64,000 nucleotides of DNA from Limanda limanda. Taxonomy: Eukaryota; Chordata; Actinopteri; Pleuronectiformes; Pleuronectidae. Both the position numbers and the translations under genes were made by a program. Positions 12,302 through 23,880 of the stretch are shown piece after piece (position 1 is the first letter of the stretch; each line of letters begins with the position of its first letter). Location: NCBI RefSeq assembly GCF_963576545.1, contig NC_083641.1, forward strand, positions 14,320,893 to 14,384,892, read 5' to 3'. Below the pieces are notes generated by a model that did not search any database, was not told where the DNA came from, and saw only the letters and a program-made list of their open reading frames with translations.

Positions 12302-12314
12302 AGGTCAAAGGTCA
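12302..12314 (+). promoter_or_regulatory. perfect DR1 nuclear receptor motif
   Basis: AGGTCA-A-AGGTCA, a perfect direct repeat with 1-bp spacing. This is the consensus arrangement known for RXR heterodimers with PPAR, and for HNF4 and COUP-TF. It lies inside the dispersed repeat. A weaker version with an AGTCA first half is at about 12198-12209. Binding is inference only. Confidence 0.45.
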
Positions 12315-12470
12315 AGATTGTGTTGACCTCACAGAACCTTGTGAACATTTTATCAAAACACGTTTTAGCTCCCTTACTTTTGGGAGGTAAAAGGTTGCCT
12401 CTTGAAAATGATATCTCAAGTCTCCCTTTGGAATTTCAATCAAATTTGACCAGTTGCCACTTGGACTCAA

Positions 12471-12485
12471 AGGTCACAGTGACCT
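12471..12485. promoter_or_regulatory. perfect inverted-repeat-3 (ERE-type) motif
   Basis: AGGTCA, spacer CAG, TGACCT: a perfect palindromic oestrogen response element consensus. It lies at the 3' side of the repeat copy; the copy at 6.16 kb has the same arrangement with one changed base. No gene is visible nearby, so a role is not shown. Confidence 0.45.
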
Positions 12486-12495
12486 TATATTATTG

Positions 12496-14150
12496 TGAAT
12501 ACAATATGTTAGGAAGGGCTGGAGAGATGGAAACTGCAGGATTTTTTTAGTGGCAAAGAGAACTGTTACCACTAAAGTATTTCAAAGTTTTAACAATATT
12601 GAAGGATAGGAAAGAAAAATATAATATTTAAGATAATACATTATTTTTGCACATAAATTCAGTAAAAAACACAAGACAACAGGAGAAAATACATCATTTT
12701 CTTTCCTACATTAATATTTTATTTTGACAGCTCAGTCTGAACAGAGTGATAAAGCTTAATGAAAGCTAATAGCAGAAAATGATTTGGCACCGACTTCTTC
12801 CAGCCAGATAGCAAAGATTTCCTGCTCCACTCAGTTTGTAATTGCATTTAATGAAAATAAAAAAAATAATGTGCCAATTGATGATCACAAACTTTTCATC
12901 GGCAGTGGCCTAAATCTCCACCTCAATTTGACAGAGTTTTTCTTTAAAAATTACTCTCCTCCTCTTCCTCATTAGTCATTGCTGCTGTTTACACACATGT
13001 ATAATCCCCACTCTTTGGCTGAAAGACATAAGAAAGTGATTACATGAGTTATCAATGTGCGAGTATACTGTGAAGTTTATTTTTTTTTAAGATTGATGCC
13101 TTTTACAGATGTCCTCTCGGTGGGGAGTTGACTAAATTTAGCTAAGTAGCTGAAAAGGAGTGAAATGCCATCGTGCAGGATTCGTACAATGTCCAGCCTG
13201 AATCAGTGTTAATGAACTGTTGGCGTCAATCTTAAGTGACAACACATCGGTGCCATCCCAATAACCTCCTCTTCGTCTTGGGTCAACGCCGAGATTCCGT
13301 TTCTCCTCTAATTCACTCCCGCCTCAGTCTCCTTCACTTCATCTACTGTGACCTCAAATCCCAAGCAACCTTTTTTCTGTCTTCTTCTCTCCCCGCGCCC
13401 GTCTGTCCTCCGCTTGTCCAGCCTCTCTCTGCTACCCCCACTGACCTTGTCTTTTCAAAAGTTGTTTGAAGTTCCGACTCTCCACTTCCCGTCTTGTCAA
13501 AGAGTGTAATTTTCTCTTAATCTCTTCATCCCTGCCTTTCCGGAAAGAGAGAGTTACCTGCCGATGGAGGCGGAGAGGTGGAGGAGGGAGAGGATGGAGA
13601 GAAGAAGGCAGGGAGAGGGACAGGAATGTGGCCCGTGACTGCCCCCAATCAGGCTTCCCTTCTCACTCCGTCTTTATCTTCTCTTTTTTACATCCCTTGT
13701 TCGTTTTTGCTCCATCGCTACCACTTTATCTTGTTCGCTCAACTTCCAAACTTTGCTTAATCTCTGATTTAAAGTGCAGAGAAAATGCACCGGAGATAAG
13801 CGACAGAAATAAAATGACATTGGACGAAGAAAAAAAAAGGAAAAGGGGGTGCAGTTCATTAACAAGAATGCTCGAGTGTGAAGTCATGAAAAGATAAAGT
13901 TTCACCTTATTAAACTTCTTGTCAGTTTAACTCCACTTTTTCTCTCTTTTCCTACTTCAGATTGGAAAGAAAAAGAAAGAAGGGATGAGGGAAGAGTGGG
14001 GGAGAGAGACAGTGGATGTGATGGACATTCTCCGAAGAGTCTGGCCTTTCAGTAATTGTGCCTTCAGCGGAGCAGAGGTCAGAGGTAAATGCCACACGTG
14101 GAGGTGTCCTGCTATAATGAGTGAAAGAGAGGGTACTCCACATTTGCAAA

Positions 14151-14151
<1 letters not shown>
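12496..14151. other. non-coding, biased-composition patches
   Basis: Pyrimidine-rich at 13250-13480, purine-rich at 13555-13625 and 13965-14020. Overlapping open frames at 13466-13897 and 13578-13865 follow this bias and are not considered genes. An imperfect DR1-like AGGTCAGAGGTAA is at 14076-14088. Confidence 0.55.

Positions 14152-14217
<66 letters not shown>
14152..14217. repeat. long pure (AC)33 microsatellite
   Basis: 66 bp of uninterrupted AC; one of the two longest pure arrays in the window. A T15 run follows at 14291-14305. Confidence 0.98.
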
Positions 14218-14219
<2 letters not shown>

Positions 14220-15573
14220 GCACGGCCCTGCACGGACACATCAATATCCTCACAGACATGTTTTTACCCACACACAGAAGTGGGTGGGTGTTTTTTTTTT
14301 TTTTTAAATACGCTCCATCACAGACACTGGTAACCATTATCAGAATTGTGATCATTAATTTCCTCCAACACAGGTAATATATTCTGATCCCTGTCAGATT
14401 ATTTTTGTACATTTGAGGTGGATCAGCAAAAGCTCTAATAAGTCCGAGGTGTTGATAGAGAGACACCAGATTGTTATTATTAGAGACGGGACCGTGGAGA
14501 GTTTAATTTATAGTGTCAACTTGTTTTTCCTTTTTTTTTACACAACATTCGGTGAAAAGTTCTATTCATTTTTACTTTAACTTTTACAGAGATGTATTTC
14601 TGACACATTTGGAAAAACATCAACAGTATTTATTTCATGAGTTGCAAGTTTTTGTGGTGTGAAATAGACTTTTTTCTATTTGTATGGACATCTAACTTTC
14701 CACCCCAAATCTTTACAAAATGATGCAGAAAATGAGTTGTGGACAGGAGGGAAAGGACTTTCATTGTAGTCATAATAATTCCATTACTGTCTGTCCCTGC
14801 TGCTGGGTCCTGACTCATGAGAGGCCACAGTGACGGCATCCTGTCCTCTTTGAAGAAGCTCAGTCTGCTACCTGCATCTTGTACCATCAAGTTCCTCCAT
14901 TTTAAATTTGTATACATTTTTCGGTACCACTCATTACCTTTTTGACTTTTTGACATTGTTTCCAGCAAAACTGCTCTGGTTTCCAATCAGTGCCGTTGAG
15001 CCTCTGTTGCTGTGAAGGCCTGGCCGGATATTCAATGCCACAGCAGGGGACTACTCTAGTAATTTCCAAAAATTTCTAGTGCACAGTGACGTGTGTTCAT
15101 TCATATTCATATAGTTTAAAGGGAAGAGGCATATTTTACCTGCTACTCACACTGTGAATATAATCATGTTGCCTGCAAGATCTAATCTTATTACATGTTT
15201 CTGAGCTCAGAATAATTGTAATACTTACCAATCCTGGCCATGGAGAGAGATATACACACAAACTAATTTAGAGTGCGCAAGTCAGTGGAAGAACACATGT
15301 CCAGTTATTTGATTAATAAAATGAATTAACAAAAAGGGGGAACTTCCATAGTTGTGATGTAAACTGTCACTCCATGTTTATGCTTTTTTCTCTCCACCCA
15401 CCAACTCCTCTGAGCTTGTTCCTGACAGGCAGATATTTTCCTTTTGCTTCTTATTGTGTAAATACCAACTTGACCCAGGAGGAGGAGGCTGAAGGTTACA
15501 GCAACTCCTGTGGAAAAGGCAATTTTGCAGATCCTGACGTTTCCTGGCAGCTTTCAACATGTAAATATTTTCA
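14218..15573. other. non-coding, no gene seen
   Basis: AT-rich DNA with two poly-T runs near 14291 and 14532. A minus-strand open frame (14630-14986, about 118 codons) has no recognisable domain. Confidence 0.55.

Positions 15574-15601
<28 letters not shown>
15574..15601. repeat. (TG)14 microsatellite
   Basis: Pure TG array of 28 bp. Confidence 0.97.
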
Positions 15602-15604
<3 letters not shown>

Positions 15605-15707
15605 TTGCCCCATTTTCTTTGTTCCTTCCTCCACTCGCGCATTAAAAAATCAACAATTGCGTGGCACCTAGAGGAGTTGTGTGTAATGCTTCACCTCACT
15701 TGAGTAT

Positions 15708-15712
<5 letters not shown>

Positions 15713-15755
<43 letters not shown>
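15713..15755. repeat. (GT)21 microsatellite
   Basis: Pure GT array only 111 bp downstream of the previous one. Confidence 0.97.
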
Positions 15756-15756
<1 letters not shown>

Positions 15757-17046
15757 TTGCAACCTCCCACTGTTTGAGCAGATGCCACTTCCTCCTGATT
15801 CAACTTGTCTCCTCTCATCTCTCCTGGTTCATTATTTACCTCACATAGATTAAGTTTCCTCCTTGTAGCTGAAATCATGTAATTTCCATTTTATTGTAAT
15901 TGATGATGATACATGATACTCGTGGAATGATGCAGCGTGTAACCAGTCATGATTTTCCCTAAAACAGAATAGAAAATAAAATCTGGTTCATTGAAGACGA
16001 ACATAAAAGTACCTTCTGCTCGGAGGTGTCTGACATTGCACGAAGCAGTGCTCTTCATTATGGATGAGATAAGCATCAGGGAATGTTTGTTTTTAAGGAT
16101 TACTGACATCGAAGCTCATTTCTACTAAACAAACAGTCCGGTGAGGAGGCGTTTAACCTGCAGTGGACGGAGACACAGCTGTTTGACACACAGTTCAGCC
16201 GTGTGTTGGGTTTGATTTGCGATGCTGCACACTGTTTACAGAGGTGCTTCATGCTGCTTGGTGGTTAACGGGTAAACAACACAACTCATGAGGCATGAAT
16301 AATAAGTTCTATCTCTGGTGTTTCTGTTTGTGTTTGCTCGATGTGTAGCATATCCTGTTGTTTCCAACATCATTAGGCAAACCCTGTGAAGAACACGTGT
16401 TTTGACGTCTCACACTGCTGAAAATCAACAGGATGCCAGGCAAAGACTCATGGGTTAGAAAGAGAAGGGAAAAGAAGTTTATTGGCTGCTCAGGGAGAGA
16501 AGGTGGATGGATGGGGGGATTACGGCAGGCGAAGGCGGAGGGGAGCTGGTGGCTGGAGGAGGAGGAGGAGAGAGTCGGGATGACTGCAGGAGTTCTGAGT
16601 GTGGCTGGAGATGAGCAGCAGAACAGGCAGGCGGAGAGGATCCTGCGACCGAGGGAGACGAGGATTAGTTCAGTGATCACAACAACAGGAGAGTCAAAAC
16701 TTAGAATCCAGAGTTCTAACAAATCGAGAAACAACACACACAAACTCACATACACACAAACACACAGACAGACAGGAGGCACAGGGGAAACGCGAATACT
16801 GGAAACTCTCGAAAGAAAATTGATGCACAGCTGTGACTATGACACAGTACATATGTAAAGCAAGTGTATGTGTAAACACAGGGTGGAAGCACAGAACTTC
16901 ACAGCAGGAGCACACACAGGTAATGTTCACACACATATACACATACACATGCTGGAAGCCCTCATTAATGCAAATGGGAATGGTTGCATGGGCATAATTT
17001 AGTTATTTATTTGGTGCATTGTGCGCTGTGATAGATGCACATATTT
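15756..17046. other. non-coding, purine-rich patch
   Basis: 16440-16650 is purine-rich and GGA/GGAT-rich, giving a 141-codon plus-strand frame (16433-16858) that ends in CA-rich DNA. The peptide is charged and low-complexity and shows no family. Loose CA-rich DNA at 16735-16775. Confidence 0.5.
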
Positions 17047-17181
17047 TACCTCCACCCAGGAGGTTATTTTCGTCTGCATTAGTTTGTTGGTCTGTTGTTT
17101 AGCAGGATGACACAAAGTCCACTGACCGGATTCACCACAGAACGTGATGGGAGTATGTGGTGCGGGTCAGGGAAAGTCCCA
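17047..17181 (+). repeat. ACCTCYGCC-type dispersed repeat
   Basis: ACCTCCACCCAGGAGGTTAT, GTTTGTTGGTCTGTTG, TTTAGCAGGATGACACAAAG and GAGTATGTGGTGCGGGTCAG match a teleost repeat I recall with the same phrase order (ACCTCCGCCAAGGAGG... GCAGGATTACACAAAAACT... GGTATGGGCCAAGG). Truncated after about 135 bp. A later segment of the same repeat appears separately at 21.6 kb. Confidence 0.6.
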
Positions 17182-17384
17182 AAACAAATCATGGCTGTCG
17201 ATACAAAATAATCACGGTTGTATTCATGATGAAGCAAACCGACATACAGTGAAAACAAAGATGATAAAATATACAAATTCATGCAATGGTCTGTTACACA
17301 CTATATTATACTGTATATTCTACACTGTATATTTATAATAACCTAACCTTCCACCTGGGCAAACAGTCATGACATTTCAGACGA

Positions 17385-17430
17385 GTGTGTGTGTGTGTGT
17401 GTCAGTGTGTGTGTGTGTGTGCGTGTGTGC
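17385..17430. repeat. interrupted (GT)n microsatellite
   Basis: GT array with one CA and one CG interruption. Confidence 0.96.
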
Positions 17431-18015
17431 GTTTTCACTTTACTGCTGTAATATATGCATGTCTGTCCATTTCTGACCTCCCTGTTCTGTCACTGTCTCT
17501 AACATTATACAATGTATATAAAATATACTTCCCATGTGTGTGTGTTCAGGATGATAATATGTGAATGAGTGAGGCCTGTATGATAGTAGCAACAATTACA
17601 GAGGTAACTGAAGCAGCCTCAGCTCATAAAGCAGAGACGCTGTTTCTGCAGACTCTGGTTAGAACAGTAATTATGTCTCACCATAATATTTCGCTTTTGT
17701 ATTTATTGTGCAGCACCAACTGTTCTCTGACCCACAGAGAGCGAGACTTTTTTTGTACAGGTTAACTTATTTGGGGGCAGGTTGTCAGGCACAAATGGCT
17801 GCAGTTGAATTGTGGAGGAGCGGGACTGTTCGATCTCAGATAAATCTTCTCCCTGATGCGGCCTATGTTGATATTTGTTTGATTAGTGGTAGGCAGCAGA
17901 AATTGTTTGCAGTATAGCCAAGTTTCTCTCTTTTGCCGAACAATTAAGCTCAGCATCCTGACTGTGTCAATGTAGTGGCCTTTTACTGAGAGGGATGTTT
18001 GTTTTCATGCACATA

Positions 18016-18275
18016 GAGATGTGCAGATGAGTTTAAAAATGGATAACTTGAGAGCTCCCCAAATTGAAGCCAAAGAGCATGGGAATACTTGACCTGAACC
18101 TGTCTGGAGTCAGGCCTGGTTTTGTCAAAATGGTGAAATTATATTCGGGTTCGGGTCAAGTTCGGACACTAAAACCAAAAGGCCTGTCGGGTTCGGGTCA
18201 TGCTTGGTTACTTCTCTCTCGGGAACCGTTGGGTTTGGGCAGAATAATGCGGCCCAATCTGAACTCTAAAGCCAG
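18016..18275 (+). repeat. possible hAT-type remnant with TTCGGGT motifs
   Basis: Several TTCGGGTTCGGGTC/GGGTTCGGGTCA motifs lie between an opening AGAGATGTGCAGATGAG and a closing GCGGCCCAATCTGAACTC. This resembles non-autonomous fish elements with subterminal TTCGGG repeats. No clear terminal inverted repeats or target duplication. Confidence 0.4.
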
Positions 18276-18282
18276 AGCGTCT

Positions 18283-18606
18283 TGACGGCCACCTGGTGGC
18301 TGGCTGCAGTATAGATCATGAATATTGCCTCCTCAGGGTTAGTGGATGGGACAGAAAAAAAATATATATTTCGAATTATGTGTCAAAACAGAGTGAAACA
18401 TCATGGTTGACAGCTGAGATGGACTCACTATTAGTCGACAGTGTGTATCAATGGGACCTTTATATCGTAACTCTATCTTCCGATAGCTAAACACGATTTC
18501 AATGTGTAAGACGGCTGCGTTTGTGTCTGGGATATTTTAGTTTCATTTTTGGATAATGGCGAGGAAGTAAAGATGCATTGTCCGTCTTTACATGCAGTCT
18601 ATGGCT
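18283..18606 (-). repeat. dispersed repeat family D, copy 1
   Basis: Reverse complement of 18283-18352 reads GTCCCATCCACTAACC, GAGGAGGC, TCTATACTGCAGCCAGCCAC and CAGGTGGCCG, matching copies at 23.7, 26.8, 42.4 and 44.7 kb. At 18575-18603 a segment ending CAGTCTATGG on the plus strand resembles the terminal phrase of the same family, possibly one end of an inverted-terminus element. The middle is unrelated or decayed. Confidence 0.55.
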
Positions 18607-20552
18607 GTTGCCTGTATTAATATGGACTGATGCTGTGCACTCTACCTATTATACTAGGAGAGTTGTATATGTTTTTGTTCTTAACTCTTAAACAACTCCT
18701 CCTCAGTCTGACTCCCCTTTGCATTATTATCACATTTATCAGTTCAACATGTTTTTATCATATTCATCATATCAGCTTAAAACACTCCCACCACTTAAAT
18801 ACACTGTGCAACATTCAAATTATTTATATTTTTTGTAAATCTTTGTTAAATGCACACTTAGAACAGATAATTCCATTATCCTTGTTATAATCATAGTGTT
18901 GTAACTTTTGTCAGAAGAGTTTTAGTTTTATTTGATTCGATGCTCGCTCACGGGACAAAATCTAAATGATCAGGAACAATGGCTGTGTACATTGTATAAC
19001 CACATGCCTTATTGTATTATCCATATGAAAGCATTTGTTATGTTTAACAGTGAGATGGTAAAATGCCAGTGGACGGATTCACACACAAAACAATGAAACT
19101 AAAGAAAGACTCTTCTCCACGTGCCCCAACCGCTGAGTGACATCCTGAGGCACAAGTGACTTGGCAGAAGCGGAAATTAACTCAATGTAAATGGATTGCC
19201 AATTTGTGAATCTGAAGTTTGAAAAGTAAAAAAGAAAAAAGAAATGAAAAGCCCACACAAAGGTCTCACAAAGGCACACATCAAAATAGCTTTAAGCAAA
19301 CGAGCTTTGCCGAGACTGGAACTGGGGAGGGTTGAAAGAAGCCCTTTCATGCATAACTCATCAAACCGGCACCACTGTTCTCTTATCATTACCCGGCAAC
19401 CTAATGTTATGTGATGTCATTCATAATGCAGAGAGAGCAAAGAGAAGACAGTGGGCTTACATTTATTAATATTCATGCGTCTCAGAACCTTGAAAGATGC
19501 GGAGATACTGCCGGCCCAAACCTTAATCAAAACATGAAATATGCAGACCAATATTTGTAAAGACTCCGCACTGTCTCATTTGCAGATGAAATATTTGGGA
19601 TTGAATATAATGTGTCTCTGTGTAAATTTGTTCATGAGGTCTGACTTGACAAGTGACAACATCAGTCATTTTTTTTGCCGTGTGTTGAGCCATATTAAAA
19701 AGACTCTCTGAAATGAATTATTAAAACAAAATGTAAGAGTGATTTGGTGGCGTGGGTTTCGTGTGCATCTTAGTTTCTGGTCATGCAACTGGTTTCTTCA
19801 CATTCTTCACACGTGATCATGTCACATTGCATCGGTGTGTGCTTTTAGCTGTGTGCATGCGTATTGTTTGGTGTATTTTATTTCCATGTGTGTGCAGCAC
19901 CTCCCCGGCTATTTAGTAATTAAAGAAACTTGAAGTGGAGTCTAATTTCCCTTACTTTGCAGTTCTGGAGGTTAATTGTGAGATCCATGCAGCCGCTGGC
20001 AAGCACAGGAGAGTGCTAGTGCTAAATGGGAGGATGTGAAGATGCAGGGAATAACAACACCATTACCCTCGCAGTACACGAGGAGAACAGGGCGAGGCAG
20101 GGGCACCAGTTAGCCCCCATGAAAAAATAAAGGAGGGCAAGAGAACAAATGCTAATGGGGAGAAAATACACTCAGGTGTTGATTAAATGATTCAGTTCCT
20201 ATGCCTGATTGCAGGTGGGTGAGAGGACGCTGGCAAACAAAAGGCCCATTACAGAGGACAGGACACTGAATATATATCAGTGAGGTGACTGCTGCTTGAA
20301 TGGTTGAAGAAGCATCAAATAGGACGTGCCGTCTCATGTCGGTGAAAGATTCAGAGAAGAACGTCACCATAAAAAAACTGGAAAGAATAAAAGAGAAATG
20401 AAAAGAGATACTTCCAGGTGCTGTACTGTACATGTAAAGGAAATTGTTAGGTAGGGATTCTGCCGGATTAATAATTTCTGAACCTTTGCATGGGTCACCA
20501 AGATCACAATGCAGTGAAATGTTTGTTGAACTGATGTGTGTGTGCTCTCGTA
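18607..20552. other. non-coding, apparently unique
   Basis: Mostly AT-rich DNA without repeats I recognise. 19440-19700 looks like single-copy sequence. At 20034-20138 a small ORF of about 34 codons follows an in-frame stop and has no support. Confidence 0.5.
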
Positions 20553-20735
20553 CAGATATCTTTGTGAGGACCAGTTTGAGTCTACACACTTAAGGTGATG
20601 ACATTTTGGGAAAGTTAGGGCCGTGAGGCCGGTCCTCACTGGTTATTTGTGACTAGGTAAGGTTAAGGGTTAGGGTTGGGGTAGGGGGCTGGGGAGTGCA
20701 TTATGCCAATGAGTGTCCTTACTAAGATAGCTGTA

Positions 20736-20738
<3 letters not shown>
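20553..20738 (+). repeat. TTAGGG-like dispersed repeat abutting GT array
   Basis: Phrases TTTGTGAGGACCAGTTTGAG, GGTCCTCACTGG, GGTAAGGTTAAGGGTTAGGG and GTGTCCTTACTAAGATAGC lead directly into a GT microsatellite. This arrangement is a familiar teleost repeat. The GGTTAGGG phrases are part of that repeat rather than a true telomere array. Confidence 0.6.
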
Positions 20739-20773
<35 letters not shown>

Positions 20774-20823
20774 GTGTGTGTGTTCGTGTGCGTGTGCTTG
20801 TGTGCATGTGTGTGTGTGTGTGT
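20739..20823. repeat. interrupted (GT)n microsatellite
   Basis: About 85 bp of GT with several single-base interruptions, continuous with the preceding repeat and plausibly its 3' tail. Confidence 0.96.
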
Positions 20824-20982
20824 ATGCTCAACTCTGACGGGCAGTCACAGTTATGGAACTGACACTCTCTTACCTCGCTATGCAACCCTGTGATTGACGT
20901 CTCCATGGTGAGAAAGTGGGAGGCAGGAGGACAAGATATTACTGTGGAGGTCAGGGTTGACTGAAGTGTACAATCACTGCCA

Positions 20983-20984
<2 letters not shown>

Positions 20985-21024
<40 letters not shown>

Positions 21025-21032
21025 TGTGTGTG
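20985..21032. repeat. (TG)n microsatellite
   Basis: 48 bp of TG with one TTT interruption. Confidence 0.97.
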
Positions 21033-21584
21033 ATCCTCTATCTACCTTCCTATTGCAATTTCCCTCTTGTGATGATATCAATTTAGCGGAAGGATAGGAC
21101 TTCCTATTGAACGGTAGAATTATCATTTGATGCCATTTGATACCAATAGCTTTCCCCCTTCCTGTAATTGAAAATAAACAGAGTGGTGGACGGAGAGATG
21201 ACCAGAGGGGCAGATGGAGAGACAGACAGGATGCAAGTGGACAACAAGGACACAGATCGTATCACTGCCCAGCAAAAATAATTACCAGAGAAAATGAAAG
21301 TGAAAATTGGAAAGATTCTGTTTCTGTTATGAAGACCTTGTTTTTTTTTTTTTTACTATAATTAAAGGAGGAAAAACTAGAAGAATAATGAACTTGCATA
21401 GTTCAGGCTACCCTTCACTTTTTCCATCTTTTTCATTCTTTTCTCCGTTCATCCTTTAGTTGAGTCCTTTCCCCAATTCAGCTTCTGTAGCACTGATAGG
21501 TTCAAGGCCTGTGCTTATAGATAACACAAAAACTAAACAACAGATTTCCACATGTCTGTGTAAGGATGATTCAACGGCCAAAAA

Positions 21585-21657
21585 AGAACCCATTGGATTT
21601 TGGTTTGGATCTGGACAAAAGGGGAGGATGCAAGATTCTTTTCTCACTTTCTTTAGT
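21585..21657 (+). repeat. fragment of ACCTCYGCC-type repeat
   Basis: GAACCCATTGGATTTTGG, GGATCTGGACAAAAGGGG and GGATGCAAGATTC correspond to the part of the family that follows the segment seen at 17.05 kb, as I recall the consensus. Degenerate. Confidence 0.5.
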
Positions 21658-21933
21658 ATTGTTTACACACGTGACAATGCATGGATCTAGCTGTCATAGA
21701 AAGGTGGCTGATTTCTATGAGTTTGTACACCTGGATGCAGCTTGATCGAACTTGAGAAGAGTGGTGTCTTGGCAAACAAATTTACTTGAAGTTTGACAAC
21801 AACTCTGTTCCAATCATTAAATAATGTGTTTCATGCTTTAATCAGGGAGGTCTTATAATACATACATACAAATATCTTATAGGACGCTATCTCAGAAATA
21901 TTGTTCTGATTTTGAGTGGAGCTGAAAATTAAA

Positions 21934-21961
21934 GTGTGTGTGTGTGTGTGAGTGTGTGAGT

Positions 21962-21987
<26 letters not shown>
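21934..21987. repeat. compound (GT)n(GA)n microsatellite
   Basis: GT array to about 21960, then a pure GA run to 21986: a purine-only strand fused to an alternating purine-pyrimidine tract. Confidence 0.97.
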
Positions 21988-21994
<7 letters not shown>

Positions 21995-22141
21995 AGGCCT
22001 CGATGGGAACACAGGCTGAACACTCAGCGTTGCTTTAATTATCCTTTTATGCTTTTAACTGTCTCTTCTTAATTGGACTTTCATATGAACCCATCATGGT
22101 CTTTTCCCATGGACTCTGGTTAGCACAAGTCAAACGTGTCA

Positions 22142-22144
<3 letters not shown>

Positions 22145-22176
<32 letters not shown>
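22145..22176. repeat. (GT)n microsatellite
   Basis: Pure GT of about 14 units ending in GCGT. A shorter interrupted CA stretch is at 22338-22370. Confidence 0.96.
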
Positions 22177-23649
22177 AAGTAGATTGAGACGTTTTTTATT
22201 GTCTGGTGGTTTGAGCAAAGCTCTTCGCTGTCAGCTCATTTGTCTTTATCATACACAATCAGAACGGCCCCACAAGGACACAGCCATTACCGTCTAGTTA
22301 TTGGCAACAACACCACTTTCTCAACCAAACAAATGCGCACACACACACACATACACACTTTTACACACATGCATACTTTATGTAGCTTTTCTGACACCGG
22401 TAACCACGCTGTATACAGAGACAGCTCTTCAAAGAAATACTCACAGGCTCAAAGCAATGCAAAAAGACAGGGAATCATACACACCATCAGACCTTCACTC
22501 TGTTAAAGAAACCTCATTACGTACAAAAATGTGTGCATTCGAAACGCACAGGCACCTAATTTATTTCCGGCAGGAGACAAACAGTCAGTATGATAAAGCT
22601 GATTCATAATTTATCAGGACTAATCGCCACCTGCCTGTGCCACTAGCTCTTGTATGCCACAATTTATGGGCTCAGTAAAGCCTGTTTTGACTCAGCGTAC
22701 ATATGGAGAGTCGGGTTCAAAAAAGGATTGAAAAAGAGCATTCGATTTCCTTTTTTCCCGGGTCGGCTGTTAGCAGAGGGGGGTTTATACAGTATGTAAT
22801 GCAAGTTGTTGTTACCGAGAAGGTCTAAAGGCTACAGATTGAATTTGTGTGTGTGTGTGAATGTTAGTGAGATACTGACAGGATCACTTGTCAAAGAGCA
22901 GGAATATTTCCAGTCTGTGTTCAGCAGGTTTTAATGTGGCAGGAGACAATTCTTTTCCTCACTGGTGCCTGGGGGGCGATCGCACATTTCTTTCTGCAAG
23001 GATCATAGGAGTTTAGTGTGTGTGTCGTCTGCTGTTTTACTATGATTTCCTATTAGGTCTATGATGGTCAAAGGAAGCACACCTGCACCCACATGTCCGC
23101 ACATGGAGTATGATGATCTCAGCTCTTCCATCTCTTAATTGGTCAGCGTCCTGTGACCTGATTTTACCTGCATCAGCGAAACCTACGACTTCCCTTGTCT
23201 TTCTTCTGTTATCTCATCTCTCCTCCATGTCTTTCTGTTGTTCCAGAGTAAGAACGGAACACAGTGGATCAATGTAGCTAAAAGCACCAAATGGGTAATT
23301 ATAAGTCAAGGATTTACTGTTATAACTGATCGTCACTTTAATCAATGTATAGAGTGATGGTAACATTAGTGTGCAGACTTAAAGTTACACACCCATTTCA
23401 TTTACTATTTATGCTATAAGCGTATTCATAGTATTCAGGTGATTTAGTATCACACTTTTTTCACTGTAAGATTATCAGATTCTAGATGGACAGTACACCA
23501 CTTATAGGCTACTGTATACAAAGTCTAGCTGCTTCACTTTTGTCATTTGACACCTGTCTGACATACTGCGCTTGTTGTGTGAAGCCACGATATGAAGTTC
23601 CCGACAACACACACACTCAAACAATCATGAGTCTGCCTCAGCTTTTGAA
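22177..23649. other. non-coding, no gene seen
   Basis: Short CA (22338-22370) and GT (22846-22860) stretches in otherwise unremarkable DNA. Confidence 0.55.
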
Positions 23650-23880
23650 CACAATGATTTATAGCATCAAATAATGAATTAAAACCAAACACACATCAGA
23701 GTGATAAGAGCTACCTGAAATGACCAAAACCATCATGAGGAAAATTTAGCTGATATGTACTTTTAGCTTAGTCCATGTTCTATATACTAACATTGAGGGG
23801 GTGGGGTTTGCTGCAGGCAGCCACTAGGGGGCAATCAAGATGATTTGGCTTCACTTGTGGGGACATGTCATATCGTACAG
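23650..23880 (+). repeat. dispersed repeat family D, copy 2
   Basis: ACATCAGAGTGATAAGAGC, GAGCTACCTGAAATGACC, TTAGTCCATGTTC, GAGGGGGTGGGGTTTG, CAGCCACTAGGGGGCAATC and GGCTTCACTTGTGG. The first two phrases align with the copy at 44.6 kb, and the middle with 26.8 and 42.4 kb. Longest of the copies and useful as the reference. No coding capacity. Confidence 0.65.

Larger units (their letters stand above)
12078..12495 (+). repeat. AGGTCA-rich dispersed repeat, best copy
   Basis: Starts with CTGTTTGTCCTCCCATTCTT, followed by GAGCACCTTGAGGGAATTTC, then three or four imperfect units. Each unit has GGACTC, GATGAA, a GATAGA or GATTAGAA step, AAGGTCAAA motifs and a GTGACC/CTCAC step. Other copies are at 6.0 and 28.1 kb. 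I recall this as a common teleost repeat of uncertain class. The unit carries nuclear-receptor-type half-sites in several arrangements, described separately. Confidence 0.65.

Noticed and set aside
13957..14466. 169-codon minus-strand open frame
   Set aside because: It reads through the (AC)33 array as repeated Cys-Val and has no other protein-like content.
16433..16858. 141-codon plus-strand open frame
   Set aside because: Driven by purine-rich GGA repeats and a CA-rich end; no conserved features seen.
20034..20138. 34-codon frame MGGCEDAGNNNTITLA...
   Set aside because: Stop immediately before the ATG, no conserved context; too short to support.
20660..20690. interstitial telomere array
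   Set aside because: GGTTAGGG phrases here belong to a dispersed repeat that I recall with the same phrases; no uninterrupted TTAGGG array.
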